A stretch of DNA of 64,000 bases from an uncultured Opitutia bacterium (GTDB taxonomy: Bacteria; Verrucomicrobiota; Verrucomicrobiia; Opitutales; Opitutaceae): NCBI GenBank assembly GCA_903825285.1, contig CAIJZY010000014.1, positions 62,001-126,000 on the forward strand, in the 5' to 3' direction. Position 1 is the first letter of the stretch; each line of letters opens with the position of its first letter. Positions 1-8,030 of the stretch are shown piece by piece. The position numbers and the translations under genes are program-made. Under the pieces are notes generated by a model. The model had not been told where the DNA came from. It searched no databases and saw nothing but the letters and a program-made list of their open reading frames with translations.

Positions 1-746
1 CGGTAGCGCGCGAGCTGCTCGGGACTCAACTCCTGCTGCTGCCCGAGGAGCATCGCGCGCAGCACATGCGTGAGCGCCGGCTGCTTGGCTGCGACCCCCG
101 CACCGAGCAGCTCGCCGCAGCGCGCCAATGCCCGCGCGCAGAACCGCCGGTAGGCCGGCGCCGCCCGCACCTCGCCCAGCCAGCGTCCGCGCGTGAGCCG
201 GAACCCCACGCCGGCGCCCGCCAGATAGCTCTCAAACGAGTTCGGCGGCGGATTGCGCGGCAGCACCGCCACCACGCCGCGCGCCCGGAACACCGCGCCG
301 ACGATCGGCGCCTCGGTGCCGGGTACCAGGGTCAGCGCGTAGTGCGCCCGCTGTCCGTCGAGCCCGCGCACGGGCGACTCCGTCGCGACGATCCTCGCGA
401 TCCCCGCCGCGCGGCGCGGGTCGGTCCTCGGGAAAACTCGCTCCACCGTCAGCGTCGCCTCCGCCTCGCGCGGCGGCAGGACGTCCCAGCCCTTGGCCGG
501 ACGCGGCTGCACCCGCGCATACAGCGCCGCGCCGGCCAGGACCATGGCCGCCCCGAGTGTGGCCGCCCAGGTCCGGGGCCAGTCGCGCCAGCCCGCGACC
601 AGGGCCAGTCCCGCGGCCAAACCCGCCGGAACCAGCCCCCACGCGCTCGCCGGCAGCAACCCGGCCCGGCCCGCCGCCAGGCCCGCCATCAGCGGCAGCA
701 CCAGCCAGAGCAGCGGCGCACGATGACCAAGACTCCGTTGAGCCAT
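1..746 (-). CDS. comEC: ComEC/Rec2-family DNA uptake channel, N-terminal part (runs off the window)
   Basis: The reading frame is open from an ATG at 746 to the window edge, giving about 248 residues of the N-terminal part. It begins with two hydrophobic segments (residues about 10-30 and 33-65). A soluble stretch follows that matches the DUF4131/OB-like region of ComEC, including NSFESYLAG and a region ending in LLGQQQELSPEQLARYR, which in this family lies just before the first conserved competence-domain helices. ComEC forms the inner-membrane channel that passes single-stranded DNA into the cell during natural transformation. The catalytic membrane core and the metallo-beta-lactamase domain would lie to the left of the window. 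The start fits the usual short charged N-terminus (MAQRSLGHR) before the first helix. dprA at 32434 is a second competence gene in the window. Confidence 0.8.
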   Translation of the reverse strand, partial: MAQRSLGHRAPLLWLVLPLMAGLAAGRAGLLPASAWGLVPAGLAAGLALVAGWRDWPRTWAATLGAAMVLAGAALYARVQPRPAKGWDVLPPREAEATLTVERVFPRTDPRRAAGIARIVATESPVRGLDGQRAHYALTLVPGTEAPIVGAVFRARGVVAVLPRNPPPNSFESYLAGAGVGFRLTRGRWLGEVRAAPAYRRFCARALARCGELLGAGVAAKQPALTHVLRAMLLGQQQELSPEQLARY

Positions 747-834
747 CCCGCTGGGGTAGGCGGACGCGCCGCGGAGAAAACCCGAAAGTCGAACTAACGC
801 CCCAATGCCAAGTGCTGACCATACCAATGCGTTG

Positions 835-905
835 AATCGCAAAGGCGCGAGGACGCGAAGGGCGCATCAACTGCCAGGTCTTCGCGTGCTTGGCGGTGAA
901 AACCT
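835..905. repeat. Intergenic inverted repeat of GCGAAG-type short units
   Basis: The left arm (about 839-867) has units such as GCAAAGGC, GCGAGGAC and GCGAAGGGC. The right arm (about 876-903) holds the inverse, TCTTCGCG and TTGGCGGTGAAAA. It fills the gap between the 3' end of the orphan gene at 915 and comEC. It belongs to the same class as the elements at 4436, 22475, 33564 and 57553. Confidence 0.6.
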
Positions 906-914
906 CCGCCCGGA

Positions 915-1841
915 TCACGCCGGCTTGGGGGCGCGGAAGAGGGGGCCGCCGGACAGGAACGAGACGTCGGGGTCCATCTCGAGCTGGCTGAAGATTTCCG
1001 GGTTGACGCTGTAGATGGCGGTGGCGATCGCGAGGAGCAGCTTCCCCTTGGCCTCGGCGACGTCCTTGCTGTCGCGGAAGAGCCGGCTGGCGCGCTTGAT
1101 CGCAGTGGGATCACCGACGCGCGTGAGCGAGATCAGGAACGGCAGCACGTGGGTGTGCTCCGGCAGGCAGGGCTCGCGGTGCGCGCCGGCGCGCTCGAGC
1201 TCGGCCACGTCGGTCGAGGGCGGGTACTGCGGCGGCACACCGTTGATGGCCCGGGCGAAGACGCGCGGGCCGTGGCCCTCGTTGATGCCCTTCTCGCTGT
1301 TCTGGAGCACGTCGCCGGTGTACAGGACATGCCGCGCGAGGCCGGGGCCGCATTGCCGGAGGAAGCCGACGGGCAGCGTGACGGGCGACACGACGCAGAC
1401 GGTGTCGGGCTCGTTCTCGAAATACGCGCGGAAGGCCTGCAGGATCTGGTCCATAGCCGGCGGCGTGAGCCGGATGCTAGGGTACGACGCCGGGCCGGGC
1501 TCGAAGACCGCAATGCCGGTCGCGGCGTACCAGTAGCCCGGGTTGCCGTCTGCGTCCTCGAGCGGCATCAGCTGCGACGAGAGATAGCTGCAGACCTGGT
1601 GCTGGGCGTAGTCGCCGACCTCGCGGCCGTCGAGCGCGGCGACCTCCTCGCCCGCCTTCACGAGGTCCTCGGCCCGGGCGCGGTGGAGCGGGTGGTCGGC
1701 CTCGCTGATCCACCGCAGGCCGGGGAACGGCGGACAGTCCTCGACCCCGTTGGCGACCTTGCGCAGGTGCTCACGGACCTCCGGGTATTTCGGCGTCACC
1801 CACGCCTGTCGGAAAATAGGCCTGGTATCGGAGGATTCCAC
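915..1841 (-). CDS. Conserved-looking hypothetical protein, 308 aa, cytosolic
   Basis: I do not recognise this family. The 308-residue protein has no signal peptide and no membrane helix. It has a balanced, acidic composition and proper codon use with G/C at third positions, so it looks like a real globular protein. The middle part (residues about 95-190) has an alternating hydrophobic pattern (GYWYAATGIAVFEPG, FENEPDTVCVVSPVTLPVGFL) that may be a beta-rich domain. The C-terminal half is helical (KGKLLLAIATAIYSVNPEIFSQLE). No catalytic motif stands out. An ATG at 1841 opens the frame. The preceding 150 bp hold no gene that I can see. It may be a stand-alone gene, since comEC lies downstream behind a repeat. 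Confidence 0.7.
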   Translation of the reverse strand: MESSDTRPIFRQAWVTPKYPEVREHLRKVANGVEDCPPFPGLRWISEADHPLHRARAEDLVKAGEEVAALDGREVGDYAQHQVCSYLSSQLMPLEDADGNPGYWYAATGIAVFEPGPASYPSIRLTPPAMDQILQAFRAYFENEPDTVCVVSPVTLPVGFLRQCGPGLARHVLYTGDVLQNSEKGINEGHGPRVFARAINGVPPQYPPSTDVAELERAGAHREPCLPEHTHVLPFLISLTRVGDPTAIKRASRLFRDSKDVAEAKGKLLLAIATAIYSVNPEIFSQLEMDPDVSFLSGGPLFRAPKPA

Positions 1842-1994
1842 GTCCGCCCATCAGCATACACTGCGCCGCGTCCTTCAACCCCAATCCTGAGCCTGCGGAC
1901 GTAAGAAAAACGTCAAAAGCGGTGCATCAGACTGGCACCTAGCCGGCATGGTTTAACCCGCCAGCGGGAAAGGCCGGACCCAAGAATCGACCGC

Positions 1995-2147
1995 CTAGTG
2001 ACCTTTCTTGGGCGGAGCGGGAGGTGGCGGGGGCACCGGCTGTGAGGGCGGTGGCGGCGGCGAATAATTCTCGCCCAGGCTCCGGCGTTCCGGAATGGGC
2101 CTGGGTGAAGGGGGCGGTGGCTGGGTTTCAGGCTTGGGATTGCTCAT
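1995..2147 (-). CDS. Small proline-rich protein, 50 aa
   Basis: A 50-residue frame starts at the ATG at 2147, inside the last 20 bp of the upstream membrane-protein gene, so the two are probably translationally coupled. The protein is almost entirely low-complexity: blocks of prolines flank a conserved-looking centre (RRSLGENYSPPPPP), and the end is basic (PPKKGH). It has no membrane helix. It could be an accessory subunit or a cytosolic tail partner of the upstream protein. An ATG further upstream (2219) would extend it by 24 residues, but that stretch lies wholly within the upstream gene. The function is unknown. Confidence 0.5.
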   Translation of the reverse strand: MSNPKPETQPPPPSPRPIPERRSLGENYSPPPPPSQPVPPPPPAPPKKGH

Positions 2148-2817
2148 GGCGGATTTCGGGTTCCGGACCGGGGACAGGTTTGGTCTCCTCAGGTGACTGC
2201 AGGAATTCAATGAAATCAATCAGGTCCCGTTTCACAAGAAAGAGACCATGGCTGTTTGTCTCGATGTACTGGTTCTTGGCATCGAGCCACTTGGGGCCGT
2301 GCAAGTAAATGAATCCATCCTCCGCCGTATTTGAGTAATGCATGATCCAGCCGAAGACGCGGCGCTCATCGGCCAGGTGAACCACGACGTAGCGGCGATA
2401 CTCGGCGAACACATCGAGCCAGATCGTGGCCCTGGCTGATTGCGAAGTAATGCGGATCTTCCGCAGCGCTCGGCCCAACCAGTCCTGATTCAGCGCGTAG
2501 GCCATCAGCAGTGGGAGCGCGGTCGCCACGCCAAACAACCAGGCGATCGCGGAGGCGTTGTAAGTGATGCCCCGCGTAACCACGTCACCGTGCTTCGTCT
2601 CGGTCATCTGCACGGCCGCATCGTGGCCAAAGCCAGCGCACAGGGCGTAGATAACTAAGCTCCCCAGCAGGGCTCCGACAACCTTGTCGAATGCGCTCGA
2701 TTCCTTCCGATACACGAGCAGCCGAAGGACCCAGCTGGCCAGTAAACCGGGGCACAAGAACAACAGGATATTCAACACCTCATAGCTCAGCTGCATCGCC
2801 CAAGCCAGAGCACCCAA
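2128..2817 (-). CDS. DUF6338-like membrane protein
   Basis: A 229-residue protein with three predicted membrane helices (residues about 10-35, 45-65 and 90-110). A cytosolic domain of about 110 residues follows, with a compact beta-rich pattern (ATIWLDVFAEYRRYVVVHLAD, GWIMHYSNTAEDGFIYLHGPKW). The arrangement of a short membrane anchor with a YRKESSAFDKVV loop and a C-terminal SH3-like soluble part fits the DUF6338 family as I remember it. The biochemical role of that family is not established. The gene overlaps the small proline-rich frame downstream by 20 bp. Upstream, 2818-3014 holds only low-complexity GGTC-rich sequence. Confidence 0.6.
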   Translation of the reverse strand: MGALAWAMQLSYEVLNILLFLCPGLLASWVLRLLVYRKESSAFDKVVGALLGSLVIYALCAGFGHDAAVQMTETKHGDVVTRGITYNASAIAWLFGVATALPLLMAYALNQDWLGRALRKIRITSQSARATIWLDVFAEYRRYVVVHLADERRVFGWIMHYSNTAEDGFIYLHGPKWLDAKNQYIETNSHGLFLVKRDLIDFIEFLQSPEETKPVPGPEPEIRHEQSQA

Positions 2818-3014
2818 TGACTCTGCCGCAATGGGAAGTTGGCATGTCGCTTATTACTCATTTGCGAATGGGTAGGAAGGGGTCGAGCGGGTCGGAGTCT
2901 GCTGGGTCAGCCGGGATGACAGTCGAACCTGGAAGCAGGCTGAAAGCCGCAGCGAGGGAAGCGGCGGGGGCGACACGGCTCGAATCCTAACCCAACCTCC
3001 GCTAGGCTTTGCGG

Positions 3015-4373
3015 CTAGGCCGGGCCGCTCTTGCCCTTGAGCTGGGCCTTGAGGTCGCGCCAGCGGGCGAGGCGGTCGGCAATCTTGGCCTCCCAGCCGG
3101 CGGTCTTCGGGGTGTAGAGCGCGAGGGGCTTTTCCAGGTAGTCCTGACCCGAGATGTTCTCCGGGTAGTCGTGCGAGTAACGGTAGCCCTTGCCGTGCTG
3201 GTTCTGCTTGCTGGCGGTGCCGGTCTTGTCCCGCAGCGGCTTGGGCACGGGCTGGACCGGCTCCTCCTTCAGCACCCGGTGCGCCTCGCCGAGCGCCAGG
3301 GTGGCGGAATTGCTCTTCGGCGCCGTCGCGATGTAGAGCGTCGCGTGCGCCAGGGTCAGCTCGGCCTCGGGCAGGCCGATGAAGTCGCACGCGTGGTGCG
3401 CCGCGACCGCCAGCGGCAGCGCCTGCGGGTCGGCCAGGCCGACATCCTCGCTCGCCAGGATGACCAGGCGGCGCGCAATGAACCGCGGGTCCTCGCCGCC
3501 GGCGAGCATCTTGGCCAGCCAGTACATCGCCGCGTCGGGGTCGCTGCCGCGGCAGCTCTTGATGAACGCCGAGATGGTGTCGTAGTGCTCGTCCTCGTCG
3601 GCGTCGTAGCGGATGCGCCGCTCGCGCGCGAAGACCTCCAGGTCCGCCGGCGTCAGCGCCGCGCCGTCGGCCAGGCCGAGCACGAGCACCTCGAGGGCGT
3701 TGAGCGCGCGGCGCAGGTCGCCGTCGCAGAGCACGGCGAGGTCGGCGAGGAGCGCGTCAGGGGCCGTCACGCCGCGCGCCCCGAGCCCGCGCTCGCGGTC
3801 CGTCAGCGCGGCCCGGAGCACGCCGGCGACGGCGGCGGCGGGCAGCGGCTCGAGGCGGAAGAGGTGGCTGCGGGAGAGCAGGGGCGGGTTGACGTAGAAG
3901 CCGGGGTTGTGGGTGGTGGCGCCGATGAGCCGCACGGTGCCCTCCTCGACGTCGGGCAGGAGCAGGTCCTGCTGGGACTTGTTGAACCGGTGGAGCTCGT
4001 CGATGAAGAGGATGGTGCCGGCGGCGGGCTGGCGGCGCGCGGCGGCGAGGATCTCGCGCAGCTCGGCGACGTTGGACATGACGGCGTTGACGCGGACAAA
4101 GCGGCTCTTGGTCTCGTGCGCAATGGCCTCGGCGATGCTGGTCTTGCCGCAGCCGGGCGGCCCGTAGAAGAGCAGCGAGCCGAAGCGGTTCTGCGCGACG
4201 AGCCGCGGCAGCAGGCTGCCGGCGCGGAGGAGATGGTCCTGTCCGACGACCTCGGCCAGCAGCCGCGGGCGCATGCGGGCCGCGAGGGGCTGGTGCGCGG
4301 GCTTGGCGGCCGCGGGCCAGTCCGGCGCGGGGGCGTCCGGGGCAAAGAAGTCGGTTTGATCGGCGGCAGCCAT
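3015..4373 (-). CDS. rarA: Replication-associated recombination protein A (RarA/MgsA AAA+ ATPase)
   Basis: RarA is a tetrameric AAA+ ATPase of the clamp-loader clade that acts at stalled replication forks with SSB and RecQ. The 452-residue protein shows Walker A (GPPGCGKTS, residues 71-79), Walker B (ILFIDE, 121-126), sensor 1 (LIGATTHNP) and a sensor 2 region (DGDLRRALNALE). The C-terminal tetramerisation domain follows, with the signature RIRYDADEDEHYDTISAFIKS and ARRLVILASEDVGLADP. Its length matches E. coli RarA (about 447). I chose the ATG at 4373 (MAAADQTDFF). A longer frame to 4484 would translate part of the intergenic repeat and look non-protein-like. The last residues (KAQLKGKSGPA) are lineage-specific. 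Confidence 0.95.
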   Translation of the reverse strand: MAAADQTDFFAPDAPAPDWPAAAKPAHQPLAARMRPRLLAEVVGQDHLLRAGSLLPRLVAQNRFGSLLFYGPPGCGKTSIAEAIAHETKSRFVRVNAVMSNVAELREILAAARRQPAAGTILFIDELHRFNKSQQDLLLPDVEEGTVRLIGATTHNPGFYVNPPLLSRSHLFRLEPLPAAAVAGVLRAALTDRERGLGARGVTAPDALLADLAVLCDGDLRRALNALEVLVLGLADGAALTPADLEVFARERRIRYDADEDEHYDTISAFIKSCRGSDPDAAMYWLAKMLAGGEDPRFIARRLVILASEDVGLADPQALPLAVAAHHACDFIGLPEAELTLAHATLYIATAPKSNSATLALGEAHRVLKEEPVQPVPKPLRDKTGTASKQNQHGKGYRYSHDYPENISGQDYLEKPLALYTPKTAGWEAKIADRLARWRDLKAQLKGKSGPA

Positions 4374-4435
4374 CGAAGGGACGACTGAACACGATTGGCC
4401 CCGAATGAAAAGCCGATCCTGTCCGCGAGTGAAAT

Positions 4436-4615
4436 CACCTCGAGGAGCACGAAGCACACGAAGCGCAGCCAGCATAACTCCCAAACCTTCGTGTGCTTCG
4501 TGCCCTTCGTGGTAAAAATCTGTCGGATCGATCGCTGAAGCGCGGAGACGCGAACACAGCCACTAAGGATCGCGGCTTCGCGCACTTCGCGACCTTGGCG
4601 GTGAAAAATCTGACT
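4436..4615. repeat. Two adjacent inverted repeats of CACGAAG / GCGAAG units between rarA and ribBX
   Basis: The 315-bp divergent gap 4374-4688 contains no gene. It holds two hairpins side by side. The first has AGCACGAAGCACACGAAG at about 4446-4463 facing CTTCGTGTGCTTCGTG at about 4486-4501. The second has GCGGAGACGCGAACAC at about 4542 facing CTTCGCGCACTTCGCGACC at about 4578. The right arms of both end in the same GTGGTAAAAATCTG / GGCGGTGAAAAATCTG sequence, so they look like two copies of one element type. They separate the two divergent promoters. Confidence 0.65.
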
Positions 4616-4688
4616 ACCGTCCACCCGCACCACCCACCGGCGGTTGACAGCCTGCCGCGCCGGCCAGACGGTTGGGCCTCTCCGCGCC

Positions 4689-5792
4689 ATGTCCGTCCCG
4701 ACCTCGACACCCTTCGATCCCGTGGCCTCCGTGCTGACGGACATCGCCGCCGGGCGCCCCGTGATCGTCACCGACGACGAGGGCCGCGAGAACGAGGGCG
4801 ACCTCGTGCTCGCCGCCGCCAAGGTCACGCCCGAGGCGGTGAACATGATGATCCGTTATGCCCGCGGCCTGATCTGCGTGCCGACCACCGCCGCGCAGCT
4901 GCGCCGGCTGGCGATCGGCCCGATGGTCCAGGAGAACCGGGAGTCCCACAAGACGGCCTTCACCGTGTCGGTGGACGCCGCCACGGGCATCACCACCGGC
5001 ATCAGCGCCGCGGACCGCGCGCGCACGATCGCACTCGTGGCCGGGCCCGAGACGCGTCCCGAGGACCTGGTGCAGCCGGGGCACATTTTCCCGCTGCGGG
5101 CCAAGGCCGGCGGCGTGCTCGAGCGCGCGGGCCACACCGAGGCCGCGGTGGACCTCGCGACCCTGGCCGGACTGCCGCCATCCGGCGTGATCTGCGAGAT
5201 CCTGAACGACGACGGCGCCGCGGCGCGGCTGCCGGAGCTGGTGGAGTTCAAGCGGCGCTTCGGGCTGAAGCTCGTTTCGATCGCCGCGCTCATCGAGCAC
5301 CGGCACCAGCGCGAGCAGCTGGTCGAGCTGGCCGGCACGCGTCCGTTTCCCTCGGAGTTCGGCGACTTCACGCTGCATATCTACCGCAGCCGCCTCGACG
5401 ACCGTCACCACCTCGCGTTCACGCTGGGCCAGCTCGGACCCGAGCCGACGCTCGTGCGCGTCCACAGTGAGAATTTGCTGAGCGACGTCTTCCGCGCGAA
5501 GGGCATGGACAGCCACCGCTCGCTGACGGCGTCGCTGGCGGCCGTCGCGTCGGCCGGGCGCGGCGTCGTGCTCTACATGGAGCAGCCCGACGGCGGCCGC
5601 GACGCGCTGCGCCGCGTGCTGGCGCCGCCCGGCGAGGCCCCGGCCCCGATGAGCTTCCGCGACTACGGCATCGGTGCCCAGATCCTCGTCGCGCTCGGCC
5701 TGCGCCGGATCCGGCTGCTGTCCCATACCACCCGCAAGGTGGTTGGGCTGGATGGGTACGCACTGGAGATTGTGGAACAAGTACCCCTGTAG
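4689..5792 (+). CDS. ribB: 3,4-dihydroxy-2-butanone-4-phosphate synthase fused to a degenerate GTP cyclohydrolase II domain (RibBX)
   Basis: The N-terminal domain (residues about 5-205) makes 3,4-dihydroxy-2-butanone 4-phosphate from ribulose 5-phosphate for riboflavin synthesis. It has the acidic metal loop DDEGRENEGDL (29-39), GHIFPLRA (131-138) and RAGHTEAAVDL (146-156). Residues 215-367 have the cyclohydrolase II fold but have lost its zinc site: the usual HSEC and RCDCG cysteines read HSEN (259-262) and RAKGMDSHRS (269-278). The second half is therefore very unlikely to open GTP, as in the RibBX proteins known from proteobacteria. A separate RibA should exist outside the window. I chose the ATG at 4689; the upstream ATG at 4644 adds 15 residues that look non-coding. 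ribH follows after a 212-bp gap with a repeat. Confidence 0.92.
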   Translation: MSVPTSTPFDPVASVLTDIAAGRPVIVTDDEGRENEGDLVLAAAKVTPEAVNMMIRYARGLICVPTTAAQLRRLAIGPMVQENRESHKTAFTVSVDAATGITTGISAADRARTIALVAGPETRPEDLVQPGHIFPLRAKAGGVLERAGHTEAAVDLATLAGLPPSGVICEILNDDGAAARLPELVEFKRRFGLKLVSIAALIEHRHQREQLVELAGTRPFPSEFGDFTLHIYRSRLDDRHHLAFTLGQLGPEPTLVRVHSENLLSDVFRAKGMDSHRSLTASLAAVASAGRGVVLYMEQPDGGRDALRRVLAPPGEAPAPMSFRDYGIGAQILVALGLRRIRLLSHTTRKVVGLDGYALEIVEQVPL

Positions 5793-5796
5793 GAAA

Positions 5797-5936
5797 CACG
5801 AAGATCGAAATCCGAAAAGGGATCCAGCGCGCGGCCACCCATGGAGAAAGTGGAGATCTTAGGGAGCTGATTCTTGCGCCTTGGCCGGCTGGATTAGGGC
5901 TTAACTCGAATTTCGAATTTCCGTCTTCGAATTTAC
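5797..5936. repeat. Heptamer-unit inverted repeat between ribBX and ribH
   Basis: The left arm at 5797-5820 reads in 7-bp steps (CACGAAG ATCGAAA TCCGAAA). The right arm at 5901-5936 reads as the inverse (TCGAATT TCGAATT TCCGTCT TCGAATT). A loop of about 80 bp lies between them. The right arm ends about 70 bp before ribH. Confidence 0.55.
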
Positions 5937-6004
5937 GCCCGTTAGGGCGTATTTTGGTTGCGGACGCTTTCCATCCCGCATCCGCTGTCCGACTTCTTTC
6001 CCAT

Positions 6005-6475
6005 ATGAGTCTAGCCGCTTCCCAGTCACCAGCGCCCAAGGGCAACGCCTTCACGATCGGCGTGGTGGCGGCGTGCTACAACCCGCAGCTGGTGAACGCG
6101 CTGCTCGCGCGGGTGCAGGCCGGATTGCGGGCGGCCGGGGTGCAGGCGCGGCGGATCCGCGTGGTGCGCGTCCCGGGTTCGCATGAGCTGCCGGTGGCGG
6201 CGCAGTGGCTGGCCCGGCGCCGGCCCGACGCGGTCATCGCGCTCGGCGTGCTGATCCGGGGCGACACGATTCACTACGAGCTGATCGCGAACGCGACCAC
6301 GGAGGCCCTGCAGGCGGTGGCGCTGGCCACGGGGGTGCCGGTGATCAACGGCGTGATCGTGGCCGAGACCGCCGCACAGGCGCGGGCGCGGTGCGCGGGC
6401 CGGATCGACCGCGGCGCGGAGTTCGCGCACGCGGCGCTGGTGATGGCGGATCTCCGCCGGAGGATCTCCCAATGA
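6005..6475 (+). CDS. ribH: 6,7-dimethyl-8-ribityllumazine synthase
   Basis: The enzyme joins 5-amino-6-ribitylaminouracil and 3,4-dihydroxybutanone phosphate to lumazine, the step directly using the RibB product made upstream. The 156-residue protein has the lumazine-synthase landmarks: the ACYNPQLV substrate loop (23-30), the VPGSHELPVAA phosphate loop (56-66) and GVLIRGDTIHYE (81-92) with the catalytic His90. The late GVIVAETAAQA is a divergent form of the usual GVLTTENxxQA. The ATG at 6005 is the natural start; upstream codons only translate the intergenic repeat. The stop codon overlaps the nusB start (ATGA), so nusB is probably coupled to it, a ribH-nusB pairing seen in many bacteria. 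Confidence 0.93.
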   Translation: MSLAASQSPAPKGNAFTIGVVAACYNPQLVNALLARVQAGLRAAGVQARRIRVVRVPGSHELPVAAQWLARRRPDAVIALGVLIRGDTIHYELIANATTEALQAVALATGVPVINGVIVAETAAQARARCAGRIDRGAEFAHAALVMADLRRRISQ

Positions 6476-6915
6476 GCAAAGCCCAGTTTGCCCAACGCCG
6501 CGACGGCCGCGTCGCCGCCCTCCAGTATCTCTTCGCGTGGAGCCTGAATTCCCCGCAAAACCTCGCCGAGGACCTGCGGACGTTTTTCTCCGAGCTGGAG
6601 CAGCCGCGCGAGCACTACGCGTTCGGCGAGGAGCTGATCCACGGCGTGATCGAGCACCAGGCCGACATTGACGCGCGCATCAAGGCGCTGGCCCACAACT
6701 GGGAGTTCGAGCGCATCGCCAAGATTGACCTCGCGATCCTGCGGGTCGCGATGTTCGAGATGCTCTTCCGCAAGGACATCCCGCCGGTGGTCTCGATCAA
6801 CGAGGCGATCGACCTCTCGAAGCAGTTCTCCAACGCCGACGCCAAGCGCTTCATCAACGGCATCCTCGACCGCGTGAAGGACCAGCTGGGCCGCGATGCG
6901 CGCAAGGCGGAGTAG
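6472..6915 (+). CDS. nusB: Transcription antitermination factor NusB
   Basis: NusB binds boxA RNA with NusE (ribosomal protein S10) and promotes antitermination on rRNA operons. The 147-residue all-helical protein has the family ends: an N-terminal RRDGRVAALQYLFAWSL helix for RNA binding, the central IKALAHNWEFERIAKIDLAILRVAMFEML and the C-terminal VVSINEAIDLSKQFSNADAKRFINGILDRV. The start overlaps the ribH stop by 4 bp. The TAG stop is followed closely by a GTAGCGG-type heptamer element and then ftsY. Confidence 0.94.
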   Translation: MSKAQFAQRRDGRVAALQYLFAWSLNSPQNLAEDLRTFFSELEQPREHYAFGEELIHGVIEHQADIDARIKALAHNWEFERIAKIDLAILRVAMFEMLFRKDIPPVVSINEAIDLSKQFSNADAKRFINGILDRVKDQLGRDARKAE

Positions 6916-6925
6916 GTCTGGTCGT

Positions 6926-7059
6926 GAGTAGCGGGTAGCGAGTAGTGAGCAGGCTGATGTTCTCGGCGGGTGCCGCCACGACTTCACGTCGCGAACTTGC
7001 TGGAAGCGCTGACCCGGACGAATTTCTACTCGCTACCCGCTACCCGCTACCCGCTACTT
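6926..7059. repeat. GTAGCGG heptamer inverted repeat between nusB and ftsY
   Basis: The left arm at 6926-6950 steps as GTAGCGG GTAGCGA GTAGTGA. The right arm at 7026-7059 is the inverse with one more unit (CTCGCTAC CCGCTAC CCGCTAC CCGCTAC). The right arm ends about 5 bp before the ftsY ATG, so the hairpin would sit in the ftsY leader. The same heptamer recurs at 29962 and 36963. Confidence 0.7.
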
Positions 7060-7064
7060 CCGGC

Positions 7065-8000
7065 ATGTTTGGCCTGTTTAAAAAATTCAAAGCCGGCTTC
7101 GCCAAGACGGTGTCCGCCATTGCGGCAAAGACGGCCGGGATCTTCGGCGGGCGGAAGATCGACGCGGCGTCGCTCGGCGAGCTGGAGGAGGCGCTCTACA
7201 CCGCCGACTTCGGCGTCGAGACCACCACCGAGATCCTCGCCGAGATCAAGCAGGCCTACGCCCGCGACCCCGGCCTGCAGGGCCGCCAGGCGGCCGAGAT
7301 CGGCGCGACGGTCCTCAAGCGCGTGCTGGCCGGCTCCGAGGGCGTGCTGGCGCCCGTGGCGCCCGCGTCGCCGGACCGGAATCCCACCGTCATCGCGATG
7401 ATCGGCGTCAACGGCTCGGGCAAGACCACCACTTCCGCGAAGCTCGCCTGGCGGCTCCGGCAGGAGGGCGGCAGCGTCACGCTGGCGGCGTGCGACACTT
7501 TCCGCGCCGCGGCCGTGGAGCAGCTGAAGACCTGGGCCACGCGGCTCGAGCTGGAGATCGTGGCGAGCCACACCGGCGCCGACGCGGCGGCGGTGGCCTT
7601 CGACGCCTGGCAGGCCGCGCGGGCGCGCGGGCGCGACTACCTGATCGTGGACACCGCCGGGCGGCTGCACACGAAGTCCAACTTGATGGAGGAACTGGCG
7701 AAGATCCGCCGCGTGCTCCAGAAGCACGACCCGACCGCGCCGCAGCACCGCTGGCTGGTGGTGGACGGCTCGCTGGGCAGCAACTCGATCGAGCAGGCGA
7801 AGGTGTTTCACCAGAGCTTCGGGCTCACCGGGCTGGTCGTGACCAAGCTCGACGGCACCAGCCGCGGCGGCGCGCTGGTGGGCATCTATCGTCAGCTGCG
7901 GATCCCGATCTATTTCCTCGGCCTCGGCGAGCAGGCCGAGGACCTGCAGCCGTTCAGCGCGGACCTCTACGCGAAGGCGGTCTTCGGGCTGGACGGCTAG
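7065..8000 (+). CDS. ftsY: Signal recognition particle receptor FtsY
   Basis: FtsY docks SRP-ribosome complexes at the membrane and hydrolyses GTP in a twin complex with Ffh. The 311-residue protein consists of the N domain (residues about 1-95, starting with the amphipathic MFGLFKKFKAGFAKT) and the G domain. It lacks the long acidic A region of E. coli. Visible motifs are G1 GVNGSGKTTTSAKLA, CDTFRAAAVEQL, G3 DTAGRLHTKSNLMEEL and G4 TKLDGTSRGGALVGI. The segment that is normally DATTGQN reads DGSLGSNS here, a change worth comparing across relatives. I chose the ATG at 7065 because residues before it would translate the heptamer repeat. Confidence 0.94.
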   Translation: MFGLFKKFKAGFAKTVSAIAAKTAGIFGGRKIDAASLGELEEALYTADFGVETTTEILAEIKQAYARDPGLQGRQAAEIGATVLKRVLAGSEGVLAPVAPASPDRNPTVIAMIGVNGSGKTTTSAKLAWRLRQEGGSVTLAACDTFRAAAVEQLKTWATRLELEIVASHTGADAAAVAFDAWQAARARGRDYLIVDTAGRLHTKSNLMEELAKIRRVLQKHDPTAPQHRWLVVDGSLGSNSIEQAKVFHQSFGLTGLVVTKLDGTSRGGALVGIYRQLRIPIYFLGLGEQAEDLQPFSADLYAKAVFGLDG

Positions 8001-8030
8001 GGTGTGTCTGTCGCCGCCCTCCTCCCAAGG

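Noticed and set aside
3009-4388. Long open frame of 459 codons on the + strand opposite rarA
   Set aside because: It is the mirror frame of a GC-rich gene with no family features; the - strand frame is a full RarA with all AAA+ motifs.
5793-6004. FMN riboswitch near the riboflavin genes
   Set aside because: I see none of the conserved RFN helices; the gap holds a heptamer repeat.
6926-7059. Tandem heptamers considered as a CRISPR array
   Set aside because: Units are 7 bp, without unique spacers of 25-40 bp, and no cas genes are near.
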